Assembly: GCA_963966185.1 (NCBI GenBank)
Contig: CAWZYM010000204.1
Location: 1 to 64,000, forward strand
DNA from: Rhabditoides inermis
Taxonomy: Eukaryota; Nematoda; Chromadorea; Rhabditida; Rhabditidae
DNA: 64,000 nt
Direction: 5' to 3'
In this document: positions 1-9,514 of the stretch, piece by piece
Numbering within the stretch: the first letter of the stretch is position 1
How the letters are laid out: each line of letters opens with the position of its first letter
The notes under the pieces: generated by a model
The model's input: only the letters and a program-made list of their open reading frames with translations
Told to the model about the DNA's origin: nothing
Databases searched by the model: none
Program-made: the position numbers and the translations under genes

Positions 1-145
1 TTTCTCTTTCTCTTTCTCTTTCTCTTTCTCTTTCTCTTTCTCTTTCTCTTTCTCTTTCTCTTTCTCTTTCTCTTTCTCTTTCTCTTTCTCTTTCTCTTTC
101 TCTTTCTCTTTCTCTTTCTCTTTCTCTTTCCTCTTCCTCTTCCTT
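1..145. repeat. (TTTCTC)n microsatellite
   Basis: The window opens with about 21 uninterrupted copies of a TTTCTC hexamer that decay into CCTCTT-type units near 130-145. It is simple sequence with no coding signal. Confidence 0.97.
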
Positions 146-454
146 TACATAGTTTACCACCCGTAGGGTTTTTGTAGTTTGTGAGGTGATGTGACAAACA
201 GATTACTCGGTAATTGGTTTCACTCTCACCACTCACCACACATCATACGATCTGATCTTCCGATAGTCTGATTGTTTACTAAATTAAACGATCTTTTGCA
301 AGTGTGCACTCTCCAAAAAGGGATCAGTGTATTCCAGTACAGTTTGTTAAAGTGGCAAGTCGTTTCGTAGTTGACTATCGAAGAGACTCGCTATCACTTT
401 ATAGGGTTACTATGTTTTCAAAAACATTAGAACAATATTTTAGGATGGCCATCT

Positions 455-471
455 TCCTGAGAGAGAGAAAG

Positions 472-506
<35 letters not shown>

Positions 507-530
507 TGTGTGAGAGAAAGGGAGGAAGAG
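455..530. repeat. GA-rich microsatellite with GT run
   Basis: An (AG)n tract of about 50 bases is followed by a short (GT)n run and further GA-rich sequence. It is the first of many purine tracts in the window. The small reading frames crossing it are low-complexity artefacts. Confidence 0.9.
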
Positions 531-743
531 AAAGGAAAAAACAATCAGATAAGAGAATGTTTTCTTGTAGACCTCGCTTCCGGACTTGTAGAAGTACCGT
601 CCTACGTCATAGTTCCAGTTAGTGCATGGTCACGGCGCAACGACGTTGTTTCACGCGCGATTTTGTCTCGGCGTGTGGCCGTCATTCCATCACGCCACGC
701 TTTTCCCGAAATCACGCCGCGTGAAATGAACGCGCGGCAAAAG

Positions 744-1210
744 TCTCGAATTCGAGAGTCCCGAAATAACGCCCGTGGTAGTTGGAGAAGTCAGAAAATC
801 CCGAAACAACGCCGCCGCGCGTTCATTCGGGATTGGAGAGATGAAGCGACCGGTGGGCCGTGATAATTGGAAAATTATGCAATTTGTTTCGATAATGCCA
901 CATGATTTGTCTCATTTCTCAACCGTCTCATTTATGAGAAAGGCAATGAGGAGGCCGTGCATGGGATGCAGGCGTCTCGAAATGACGCGCGATCCCGAAC
1001 TAACGCTTTCGCAAATCTCGAATGAGCGGCAGCGTGATATCACGCTTTGCCCGTCAAAAGTCCCGAAACAACGCGCGCCGGTCAGCGCGCGTGGCATGGG
1101 CGTGCAATCACGCCGCTCATTTCTCGCATTCGAGAATCCCGAATCAACGCGCCGCGTTGTCTCGTCTCGAAATGACGACGCGCGTGATCGCGCGTTGCGC
1201 CGTGACCAGG
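744..1210. repeat. GC-rich array of a 14-base motif (TCYCGAAnnnACGC-like)
   Basis: Seven occurrences of a motif close to TCCCGAAACAACGC lie at about 759, 799, 975, 993, 1061, 1137 and 1165, all on the + strand, spaced 18 to 176 bases apart in CpG-rich DNA. Half-palindromes TCTCGAATTCGAGA and CATTCGAGAAT also occur. Spacing is irregular, so it is not a normal tandem repeat. It looks like a degenerate repeat or a cluster of protein-binding sites; no gene is visible here. Confidence 0.6.
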
Positions 1211-1261
1211 CACTAGTTCCAGTGGTTATGCACATGTGAGTAGCTTTGACTCACTCAGTCA

Positions 1262-1430
1262 TTATCTCTCTCCATGCCTCTCTTCTCTCTCTCTTACTCC
1301 CTCTCTCTCTCCCTCCCTCTTCCTCTCGTCCCTCCTCCTCTTCTCTTTCTCTTTCTCTCTCTCTCCCTCTCTTCCGTCCTCTCTGTCTCTCTCCCTCCGT
1401 TCATTCATCTCACTCTCCCTCTCTCTTTCC
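1262..1430. repeat. CT-rich intronic tract
   Basis: About 170 bases of mostly C and T end directly in the TTTCCAG acceptor of the transporter exon at 1433, so the microsatellite doubles as an extended polypyrimidine tract. The serine/leucine-rich frames through it are not genes. Confidence 0.85.
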
Positions 1431-1432
1431 AG

Positions 1433-4400
1433 GTTCGGCAACAGCGTCACGATGATGTGCCTCCAGTTCGCACTCTCCATCTCCGTCGGAATGATGTACT
1501 TTGTCGAAGGTCAGTCCGATTGAATCTATATCATATAACTCAGTTCGCTAATAAGTTCAAATAGAGTACCTACCCGTTCACAGTTCACAATCATGATATG
1601 GACAAATTAAAAAAAAAAACACTATATACTACATTTTCACTCCGTTACACTACGTGAAAACGACCGTTTTCACTCACCATCACCAAACGCGGGAAAGGGG
1701 AGGGACACAGCTTTATTCCGGCGGTTGCATCACATATGTACATGGACATGAAACATGACGTCACTGGGATTAATGTGAGGTGGGAAGAGGGGGAGGAGGG
1801 AGGGGATCGCGCGAGATGTCCTCCTAGGCGAGGTAGACGTCGTCCCGGCTGCACGAGGGAGATGGGGGATGGGAACGGAGAGGGGTGAAGACGTCTGCTG
1901 CACGCGATCCACGCTTGAAGGCACCGGAGTGATCTAATGACTGAAAAAAAGCTGAAATGGATGAATTAGGTTGCCGGTGATGACAGAAGCCTCGACGTGT
2001 CGAACGAGAAGATCCGAAGCGGTGAAGTATAGACACGATGTATGAAGTGAAGACGATGATTGATGTATTGGTAGTGCTAGTGAATATGACACTGTCCCGT
2101 CAGGGCATACGCGATCACAACCTACGAAGTCATGTCGCCGCTGACACAAGAAAAACATAGCCTCACTATTGCTATAGTGGGCCCGCAGATGAGTGGAAGC
2201 AATCCTGAGCTAAGTGCGAGTCTATTATATAATTCACTTCTCTCGCGTACGTCTATATGCCCATGAACAATAGTACGATTACCGTAATACACTCTGGGTA
2301 CTGGAGACGCATTTTGCATTCATCACCGTGTACTCCTATTGTAACGCAGTGGTATTGTCAGGAGAAACACACGTGATACCGGCGCTTGAGTGGTGCGTGG
2401 GGCCGATGCTGGAGACACTGCGAACCTACGCTGAGAGACTGTATCCCGCGCCTCTACGTCTCCCCCTGCGAGGATTGAAGGGCAAAAACGGCGGCCCCTC
2501 GAGCCATACCGACGCGAAACGAGTAGGAGGCTTAACAACAATCTCGTTTCACTCCACATAAGAAGACGACTTTTGTCTCCACAGTGTTCGACCTGCAAAA
2601 CCATATACCATGTTTTCTTCCTCATCGCCCTTCTTCCATTGAATTCCGTCTCTCTCTCTCTCTCTCTATCCGTCATGTCTACTGCTTGACTCATCGCTGT
2701 CCCCGAGGCTGTCCGTGTGAAACTATTCGAATCAACTCATAGACCGAAGTCGAGTGTATGTAGGCAAGCGCCGCCTTAGCACGAACCGCTGATAGAGGAG
2801 GGTGGGCGGAAGTAACGGCGGAGGGTGGGTGGGAACATAAAAGCCGTAGAATGGAGAGCCTTCCGCCTACGAAATACGAATTGTCCGAGCGGAGCGCTTC
2901 GCGTCGCGGTCAGATGGTGGCGCTGGAGCGCGAAAACGCCACATTTTCACTCCGTTACACTACGTGAAAACGACCGTTTTCACTCACCATCACCAAACGC
3001 GGGAAAGGGGAGGGACACAGCTAGAACAAGCAAAGATCGAAAGGAGAAGGCATAGCAGGAGCACTAGTAAAGAGTATGATAATGTAGATCTTATCCCTCC
3101 GTGACACCCACCCGCTCCCTTGTCATATGTATCTACCCTCAGAATTGCGTAGGGTCGCGTGCGCCGACTCATCCAAACCTTGCGTGATCACGCATTACCA
3201 ACGCATCGATGACACACCAGTGGGCAGTAGCCAAAACCTTTTCACAGTGATCTCAAAGAACCTGAGAGAAAACTGATAGCAAGTAACACTTTGGAGGTGC
3301 AGAGAGAGAGGATGCGAGCGACTCCTAACATAAAAAGATTATCAAGAAACTAAAGTAAAACTGGCAATGCGACCATATGTACTGTACTGTACGTGTACAA
3401 CCACCGCTCCCCTTTACCAACCAATTATTGCCGAACAAAACGTACACGGTACACGCGAATCTACAACATGTGTGTTAGGATACCCAGCATATACCCCAAA
3501 CAACGCTCGACCAAAGAGTACTGCTATGATATATCACCTCATATTACGTCACGCAGTATCACTGCCGGTCAACTGAATTCCGCCACCAAGTACGCATTCG
3601 GATAAAAAAGTGAAGATCCCAGTAGCCACTTGCGCTTAGTATTCGTGGTCGTGGTGTATCAAAAGGCATGTAGCGGGAGTGAGTAATACACACATCACCT
3701 TAATCGCCTCCTCGCATCGCATACCACGCAGCTACAAAACGGATGGTTAAATAAGCGAGAGGGCGGGACGAGTGGTACGAATCGGATAATCGATAATCAG
3801 CTGTAAGCAATAAGCACCGTCCATAGAGCTCAAGAAAACATCAAATCCTAAATCGTAGATGCACGTAACGATACGTTGAATTCAAACAGAAATATTCCCG
3901 CCATACTTGTCCTGTGGCTGGCCCGTCGAACTGCTTCCACTGCTACCCAGATGAGGCAAAAACGCGCGCCCTCCATGCACTCTATCAAAACTGACCAGCT
4001 AGTCAGTATAGTCCCAAAACATGTGCCGGTGTCTGTCACGATGTTGACGGAAAACGCATATCAGTAGCGCACCTCACATCTCACATGCGTAATTTGTAGC
4101 GCTATGAACTTGAGACAGTAGTGTGTATGAGGTTCGTCATGGAAGTACTTACAAAAACCGGACAGAAAAGCATGTATAAACAAGAATACTGTTACCATCA
4201 GCACCTTATCCTCCTGCTGCAAAGACTTGGGGAGCGGGATTGTGCCAACTGCCAATTTCGGACTAGTCTCCAGCCCAAAAGTCTGTCATTGTAAATTGTT
4301 CCATATCACATTCGGCTAACGGGACTGGGGAAAAAACATTTCCCATACATCGCCGGCTCACGAGCCATCCCAGGGAAGCTGTTCTCACATGTCGCCGGCT

Positions 4401-6006
4401 CAAGAGCCATACCGGGGAAACTGTTCCCATCCATCTCCGGCTCAAGAGCCATACCAGGGAAGCTGTTTCTATCACATTCGGCTCAGAAGCCATCCGGGGA
4501 AACTGTTCCCATCCATCGCCGGCTCAAGAGCCATACTAGGGAAGCTGTTCCCAATCACAGCCGGCTCAGGAGCCATCCGTGGAAACTGTTCCCGATTCCT
4601 ACTCAAGAGCACACACGTAGAGTCAAAACTCCCTCTTGCGATCGCTCGCCGCTCTGGGGTTAGCCTCGTCCACCAACTCGCATGGTCGGTGGTCAGTCAT
4701 AGCCTAAAGAACTTACCATACACGAAACGAACTGAAAAATGACGAACGCCTATTCCATGAGACAAACGCGACATCGACACTCCGACTCCGAAGCAACAAC
4801 CACATGCTAAAATAATCGAAGAGCATTCCACTGCGAAGGCCACGCGATGATAAACGAGAGCTATGGCTGTTATGATAGTACTAGACAACTAATTATTGAT
4901 GGAGGCCAAAATCAGTGCTGGTAAGCTGACCGAAATTTCAAACATGGAAAAGCCGGAACTAGGCCGTTAGAGCAAAAAACAAAGACGCAGACCATTGATA
5001 CATCTATTCGCGAAACAAAGTCACTAGATGCGCTCAGCCATACGGCAAAAGACCTGTATACTACAACCTTTACCTCGCTTCTTACCACGCTATATTAACT
5101 AAGACGAATCAGGTCACAACTGAGCGAAAAAACCAACACTGAAAATCTCTGAACCACACAAATCGCTTAGAATTGAGAAACCCATGAAAACTGACAGAAA
5201 CGATCTAAAACGTAAATTATATAATCTATAAACACATATAAAACAACCCAGTGAAACAATAAAACATTCTAAAACGCCAAAAACGCTCGAAAGCAACCGC
5301 ACGGCAACATAAAAGCCGTAGAATGGAGAGCCTTCCGCCTACGAAATACGAATTGTCCGAGCGGAGCGCTTCGCGTCGCGGTCAGATGGTGGCGCTGGAG
5401 CGCGAAAACGCCACATTGCCAATATTTCTCTCACAATCAGTCTGATAGCTAGGAATGAAACCGATGAAACATTGAAAAATCAGGCAACCGCTTTCTGTTC
5501 TCGACGTGCTGGCTGGTGGCCAAGTTCGCCGCCTCCTCCACCTTCATCGTCGCATTTATCCTGTTCGCCGAGATATTCCCACTAAAGTACAGGTACGCAC
5601 TCCCCGACCTGCACATCATCCGCGGGGCGGCAACATGAATGTTGATTTTGTCAGGAACATGTGTCTGGGCCTGGGTTCGACAGTGAGCAATCTGGGCGCG
5701 ATCTTCGGACCGATAGCTCCGTTGATGGTGAGTGGTGCACGCTGCAATCAGTCAAATACTCGAAATCGCAAACATGATTATGACACGCACTCAAGGAAAT
5801 CATTTATGAGAACCTAATGGTCGTAGGCTTTTGGAAGATGTAGGATGTAGGTTCGCTAAATCACAAAAAAAAAGAGTTTGCTTATTTCCGAGATGCAACT
5901 CTTTTTCAGAACAACTGGAAACTGGATGCCGAACCTGGTGTTTCTCGTGTTCTCGGCGATCTCCTTCTTGGCTGGTCTCCTAATGATCCCTCTCTCGAGC
6001 CGATGA
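1433..6006 (+). CDS. SLC22-like organic ion transporter (MFS), C-terminal part
   Basis: Four exons are visible: 1433-1509, 5484-5592, 5655-5727 and 5910-6006. Joined, the first three give an uninterrupted frame with transmembrane stretches and the organic cation/anion transporter pattern of a helix ending FAEIFPLKYR, then a short exon with LGLGSTVSNLGAIFGPIAP. The last exon encodes a hydrophobic helix (MPNLVFLVFSAISFLAGLL) and a stop at 6004-6006. These match the last helices of SLC22-type major facilitator transporters in the plasma membrane. Upstream exons are not seen before 1433, so the N-terminal half lies outside the window or in unrecognised sequence. The third exon ends in phase 0, but the helix in the last exon needs one base offset, so the join is out of frame (an indel, a missed micro-exon or decay). 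The 4 kb intron hosts a split-direct-repeat element. Confidence 0.7.
1631..1712 (+). repeat. Repeat A1 of split-direct-repeat element 1
   Basis: This 82 bp repeat recurs at 2941-3022. It begins with a hairpin in which TTTTCAC (1634-1640) pairs with GTGAAAA (1654-1660) around the core TCCGTTACACTAC. A second inverted repeat, GTGAAAACG/CGTTTTCAC, overlaps the right arm. Confidence 0.9.
2834..3022 (+). repeat. Central B1-A2 junction of split-direct-repeat element 1
   Basis: B1 (2834-2945) abuts A2 (2941-3022) with a five-base overlap, ACATT. In split-direct-repeat retrotransposons this composite lets the element ends be regenerated through a circular intermediate. No gene overlaps it. Confidence 0.8.
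4345..4605. repeat. Minisatellite of about 42-bp units with GGCTC/GAGCC hairpin
   Basis: Six units of about 40-44 bp each carry a GGCTCAAGAGCC-type inverted repeat followed by GGGAAGCTGTT or GGGAAACTGTT. The two endings alternate strictly (G, A, G, A, G, A), so the higher-order unit is a dimer of about 84 bp. The array lies between A2 and B2 of the mobile element and does not appear elsewhere in the window. Confidence 0.8.
5306..5417 (+). repeat. Repeat B2 of split-direct-repeat element 1
   Basis: This 112 bp direct repeat of 2834-2945 starts AACATAAAAGCC and ends GCCACATT. Its right end abuts non-element intron sequence 66 bases before the transporter exon at 5484. Confidence 0.9.
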
Positions 6007-6039
6007 GACATTTCTTCTCCCTTTCTTCATCTCTCCTCT

Positions 6040-6040
6040 C

Positions 6041-6083
<43 letters not shown>
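6040..6083. repeat. (CT)n microsatellite
   Basis: More than 20 CT dinucleotides follow the stop codon of the transporter fragment. Bases 6084-6511 hold no recognisable gene. On the minus strand AATAAA near 6440-6446 is a plausible poly(A) signal for the next gene. Confidence 0.95.
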
Positions 6084-6084
<1 letters not shown>

Positions 6085-6511
6085 AACCCTACTTATGCAC
6101 TCTCAGTCAGTCTAGTCCCATCAAATACGGCTTTACCTGTACATACACCTGTGATAAACAGTAGACACAAAGTACAAATATTGATCGAGTATCGAGTATA
6201 GGTTCACACGGTACTGTATGCCAGACACCCCACCTTGGTTCGATACATGGAGCGCACTAGATTATTTTAGTTGTGACACACTTATGTGAGAGGAAGAAAA
6301 TATGTGAGAGGAGGCAAACACCCACACGACCACGAGCATTGCAAATTATTTGAAAACAATCGCAAATTCTTCATTTCATTTACAAAAAGACGGTCGTTGA
6401 AACCTTGAAACAAAAAAAAAACAATTCCTTCTACGCAAACATTTATTGGATACACAAGAACATGCTTGAATACTTCCTACATGTACGGATTTGTTAAAAT
6501 TAAAGAGTCGT

Positions 6512-7614
6512 CTAGTCCTTCTTGATAGCTGTAGTCGGCTTGTCAGTCGTCTCCACGCCCCTCTTCAGAATGATCCTCACCTGTAAGGATACGGTAGACT
6601 ACAGTACCCCCCAGATGAACGCACGGGCGGCTTCTGTCCCCTGCCTCCCCTGCCTCCCTTGTGGGCCTTGATGTTGAGCATCTTCATCTGGTGGCGAATG
6701 GCGCGCAGGCGACGAGTGTTCGAAGCAACGGTCGTCGAGTCGAGAGTGGGCTCCAGGACAGACTCGGTCTGAAGAAGTATATCGAGTCCGTAACCACTTC
6801 ATCCCGTGATTTAGTAGGTTTTTTGCCCGAGATCATGGAGGAGATGAAGATACTCTTTTTATATCGCATTTACCTCTCCCCACCCCCGCACAACTAGAGA
6901 CCAGAGTATTTTTGTTTAAAATCAACTCTGCCGTTTGACTCGATGGATACATACTCGAATAGAATCGCTCGAGTCTGACCGCCCGCATACCTGGATGGTG
7001 ACATCAGGCATCACCTGCTTGGTAGCTTCGATCGCCGGTTCGTCAGTCGTCTCCACGCTCTTCTTCAGAACGATCTTCACCTGCAAGGCTACGGTAGACT
7101 ACAGTACCTCTAGACGGACGAACCTTGGGCGGCGTCGGTCCCCTGCCTCCCTTGGGGGCCTTTCCCTTGTGGCGAACGGCCCGAAGGCGACCAGTGTGTG
7201 CGAAGCAACCGTCGTCGAGGGAATCTCCACGTCAGACTCGATCTAAAGCGCCCACTCATATCTCACTCCATAGGATCCCCATCATCACAATGGTATCAAG
7301 TAGATTCTCGACCAGCCTTCAGAAAGTGTCGTTTTCGATCTACTCTACACATTCCTGACCACCCCACCTGAATGGTCTCCACGGGCCTCGCAAATCCACC
7401 GAAATCGGTCGACGGCGGCGCGATCGCGTCTTCATCCTGGAAAAGCGGATTAGACACAGAGAGAGAGAGAGAGAGAGAGAAGGAGAGAGAGAGAGAGCGT
7501 CGCTCACTATCTTCTCGTCGGCGATAGGCACGACCGCCGTGGGCGAGTCTGTCTCATTGGCATGGACGCTAGAAGGATAGCCAGAGTGGCGACCGCCCAC
7601 ACAAAAGAACGCAT
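6512..7614 (-). CDS. Small putative secreted protein with duplicated exon pair, unrecognised
   Basis: Six minus-strand exons are suggested: 7508-7614, 7368-7436, 7108-7242, 6991-7080, 6608-6768 and 6512-6580 (stop TAG at 6512-6514). From the ATG at 7612-7614 the first 16 or so residues look like a signal peptide (MRSFVWAVATLAILLA). The following acidic segment (ANETDSPTAVVPIADEK) is one frame over, so a one-base slip lies between them. Exon pairs 3-4 and 5-6 are paralogous: each has a segment like STTVASNTRRLRAIRH with Gly-Arg-rich sequence, then VKIVLKKSVETTDEP or VRIILKRGVETTDKP. Exon 3 has an apparent CA insertion relative to exon 5, and exon 5 ends in a G run out of phase with exon 6. No family is recognised. 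It may be a decaying gene or one hit by assembly indels. Confidence 0.5.
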
Positions 7615-7918
7615 GGCACACGAGTGACGAGCGAGCGGGCGGGACACTCGCCTCATTGACAGGCAACCACACAGGGCGAGCTAGGCTAATGTATATGCTA
7701 ATCAGTGAGGTGCACGTGATCTGAAGCACGTCGTTAGAATCTGCACGTCATCGAGAGTTGCATGTCATCTGATTTACCGAGATGCATGATGACGCCGCCT
7801 TTTCCATCGATTCATCCCACAACATCCCACAAGATTATATCACAGATTCAGATTATGTACAATATCACAACACCACAATGAGTTTGTGAAAGAGTCTTTA
7901 TTGACACATGTAAACTGT

Positions 7919-8355
7919 TCAAGGTTGTACTCGATGGGAGGTTCTTGCGGCGGACCATTCCGTCGCCCTGGAACCACTCACGGCGGAAGGTCTTGGCGGC
8001 GCCGTCGGGGGTGTTGGTCCACTCGATGGTGATGCGGGTCGTGTTGGTGTCCTCCTCTCCGAACTTGAACGCGTCGCAAGAGACGGCCATCAGCACGGCC
8101 TCCTTGGGGTCGAGCACTCCGCACGGCGGGTCGACGCCGAGGCGCTTCATGTTGGTAGTCTTGATGGCCCATCCGATGCGGCGACCTCCGGTGTTGGTGA
8201 TCTGAAAAATACCAATCATTCAATGATCGATCGATATCCGATCGATATCCACGCACCTTGATGTGGTAGGTGTGCTTGTCATCGTAGGGGGCGTTGAAGA
8301 CGATCTTGGTACCCGGCTGGGTGTTGATATCTCCGGGAGCGACGGACTGAGCCAT
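7919..8355 (-). CDS. msp: Major sperm protein (MSP)
   Basis: Two exons, 8257-8355 and about 7919-8201, read [20 protein letters not shown] and continue through the MSP core ([20 protein letters not shown], then [20 protein letters not shown]). MSP is a cytosolic nematode sperm protein of 126-127 residues with an Ig-like fold. It polymerises to drive pseudopod crawling and is released as an oocyte-maturation signal. The family normally ends in IEYNP and a stop. Here that tail is present, but one base is missing in a C run just before it and another just before the stop, so the literal frame runs on past the usual end. Both changes shorten C homopolymers. AATAAA on the minus strand near 7894-7899 is a likely poly(A) signal. 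Expression is expected only in sperm-forming germline. Confidence 0.93.
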
Positions 8356-9514
8356 GGCGAATGGATGCCGGCAGCCCGCCGCGCCCGCCTTTTATTCGCC
8401 CATCCAGACATGTAAATCAACGAGTTCGCGAGGAATGACTAATTATCATCAGGCTAATGAAAATGCAAATAGGTACGAGTTTGCCTTGCTCATCAATATG
8501 CAAATTAGAAGAGTTTCGAAAGCTGTACGACGTTGTCCATTGTTCTCTTCTCATGGGTATATCAATGCTGGCGGATCTAGTCGATCTCTAACCGAAAAGA
8601 GGAGTACTCTGCAAAACGAAACCGACACGGCGGATTATCCACGGAAGAGAAAAATTCCAGGGGCTGGGCAGCGCAACGCGGCCGCCACGCACGCGATTGG
8701 CGCGCAGGCGGACACGTGAATCAGGCGATTCGGCCAATGGGCGGCCCATAAGGCTGACGTGTCCCTTCATTTACATACTCGCCTGCAGGCCGCAGCGCGC
8801 GCGACAGAAGCGCGACGCGGCGCCCCGCCCCCGAGAAAAGTTGTTCCGCAATATGGTGATTTCGGGCAGCCGTGACCGACAAACCTATCTTTTTCCTTTA
8901 CACACACAAACACCTATGTATACACCATACACATTCAGTACAATAGCTAAAAAGTCGAAAACCACTGAAATTGTTTGAGAATTTTAAAACTCCGTTCAGA
9001 GACCGATTTTTTAGTTGCACCAAAAAAGAGAAATGAAGTCCACACTGGTGCGGGTTAGCTATCAAAAATCAAAATCAAAAGTTTTATCCAGGATCTCTAT
9101 ACACAATCCAATGGTTTGGTTCGCTATGGAGCTGGTCCCGTGAGCATTATTCGTTTCCATTCGTCGCTGTCGTCACTTCTTGCTAGTCTCGTCCAGGTCT
9201 CGCCGCTCAGTCCTTGTCGCTCCATTTATGCAAATGAATCACGGCTGATGGCTGTCATTTCTTTCAGTAAGAGTGCATATGGATAATAACGACTAAAAGC
9301 AATCGAATGTTGATACAAAATATACCAACCAATCCGCACCAGTGTGGAGTTCTCTCTTTTGGTGCAATACGAAATTCGGCTTCTGAACGCAGTAAGAACG
9401 ATTTTTTTGATAACTTTCAAAAATTCTCAAAAAAAAAATACAGTGGTTTTCGATTTTCAACAATTGTACTGCACATACCTTTACAATGTCGATAATAAAA
9501 AGTGTACCTATTTA
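8356..9514. other. Intergenic region between MSP and the srh-like receptor
   Basis: About 1.16 kb without supported exons. It holds the MSP upstream region, with a TATA-like minus-strand sequence near 8389 and TTATC (GATA-type) sites near 8443-8450, plausible for sperm expression but untested. The rest is AT-rich and unremarkable. Confidence 0.6.

Larger units (their letters stand above)
1631..5417 (+). mobile_element. Split-direct-repeat element 1 (A1..B1A2..B2), PAT/Ngaro-like, non-autonomous
   Basis: Two different direct repeats are interleaved. Repeat A (82 bp) is at 1631-1712 and 2941-3022; repeat B (112 bp) is at 2834-2945 and 5306-5417. Both pairs are essentially identical. In the middle, B1 runs straight into A2, sharing ACATT. 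The order A1-B1A2-B2 is the split direct repeat layout known from PAT, Ngaro and related DIRS-order retrotransposons, which integrate with a tyrosine recombinase and leave no target duplication. ACATT occurs at the left edge of A1, at the B1/A2 junction and at the right edge of B2, as expected for recombination through a short common core. No reverse transcriptase, RNase H or recombinase frame is visible in 1713-2833 or 3023-5305, so it would be non-autonomous. It sits inside a transporter intron. The orientation given is arbitrary. Confidence 0.65.

Noticed and set aside
912..1235. A 107-codon Arg/Ser-rich minus-strand frame
   Set aside because: It runs through the motif array, and no start context, domain or splice sites support it.
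1631..3022. Reading repeat A pairs as LTRs of a small LTR retrotransposon
   Set aside because: The repeat B pair interleaves with A, and B1 and A2 are fused in the centre; LTR elements do not show this order, and no TG..CA ends or target duplication are seen.
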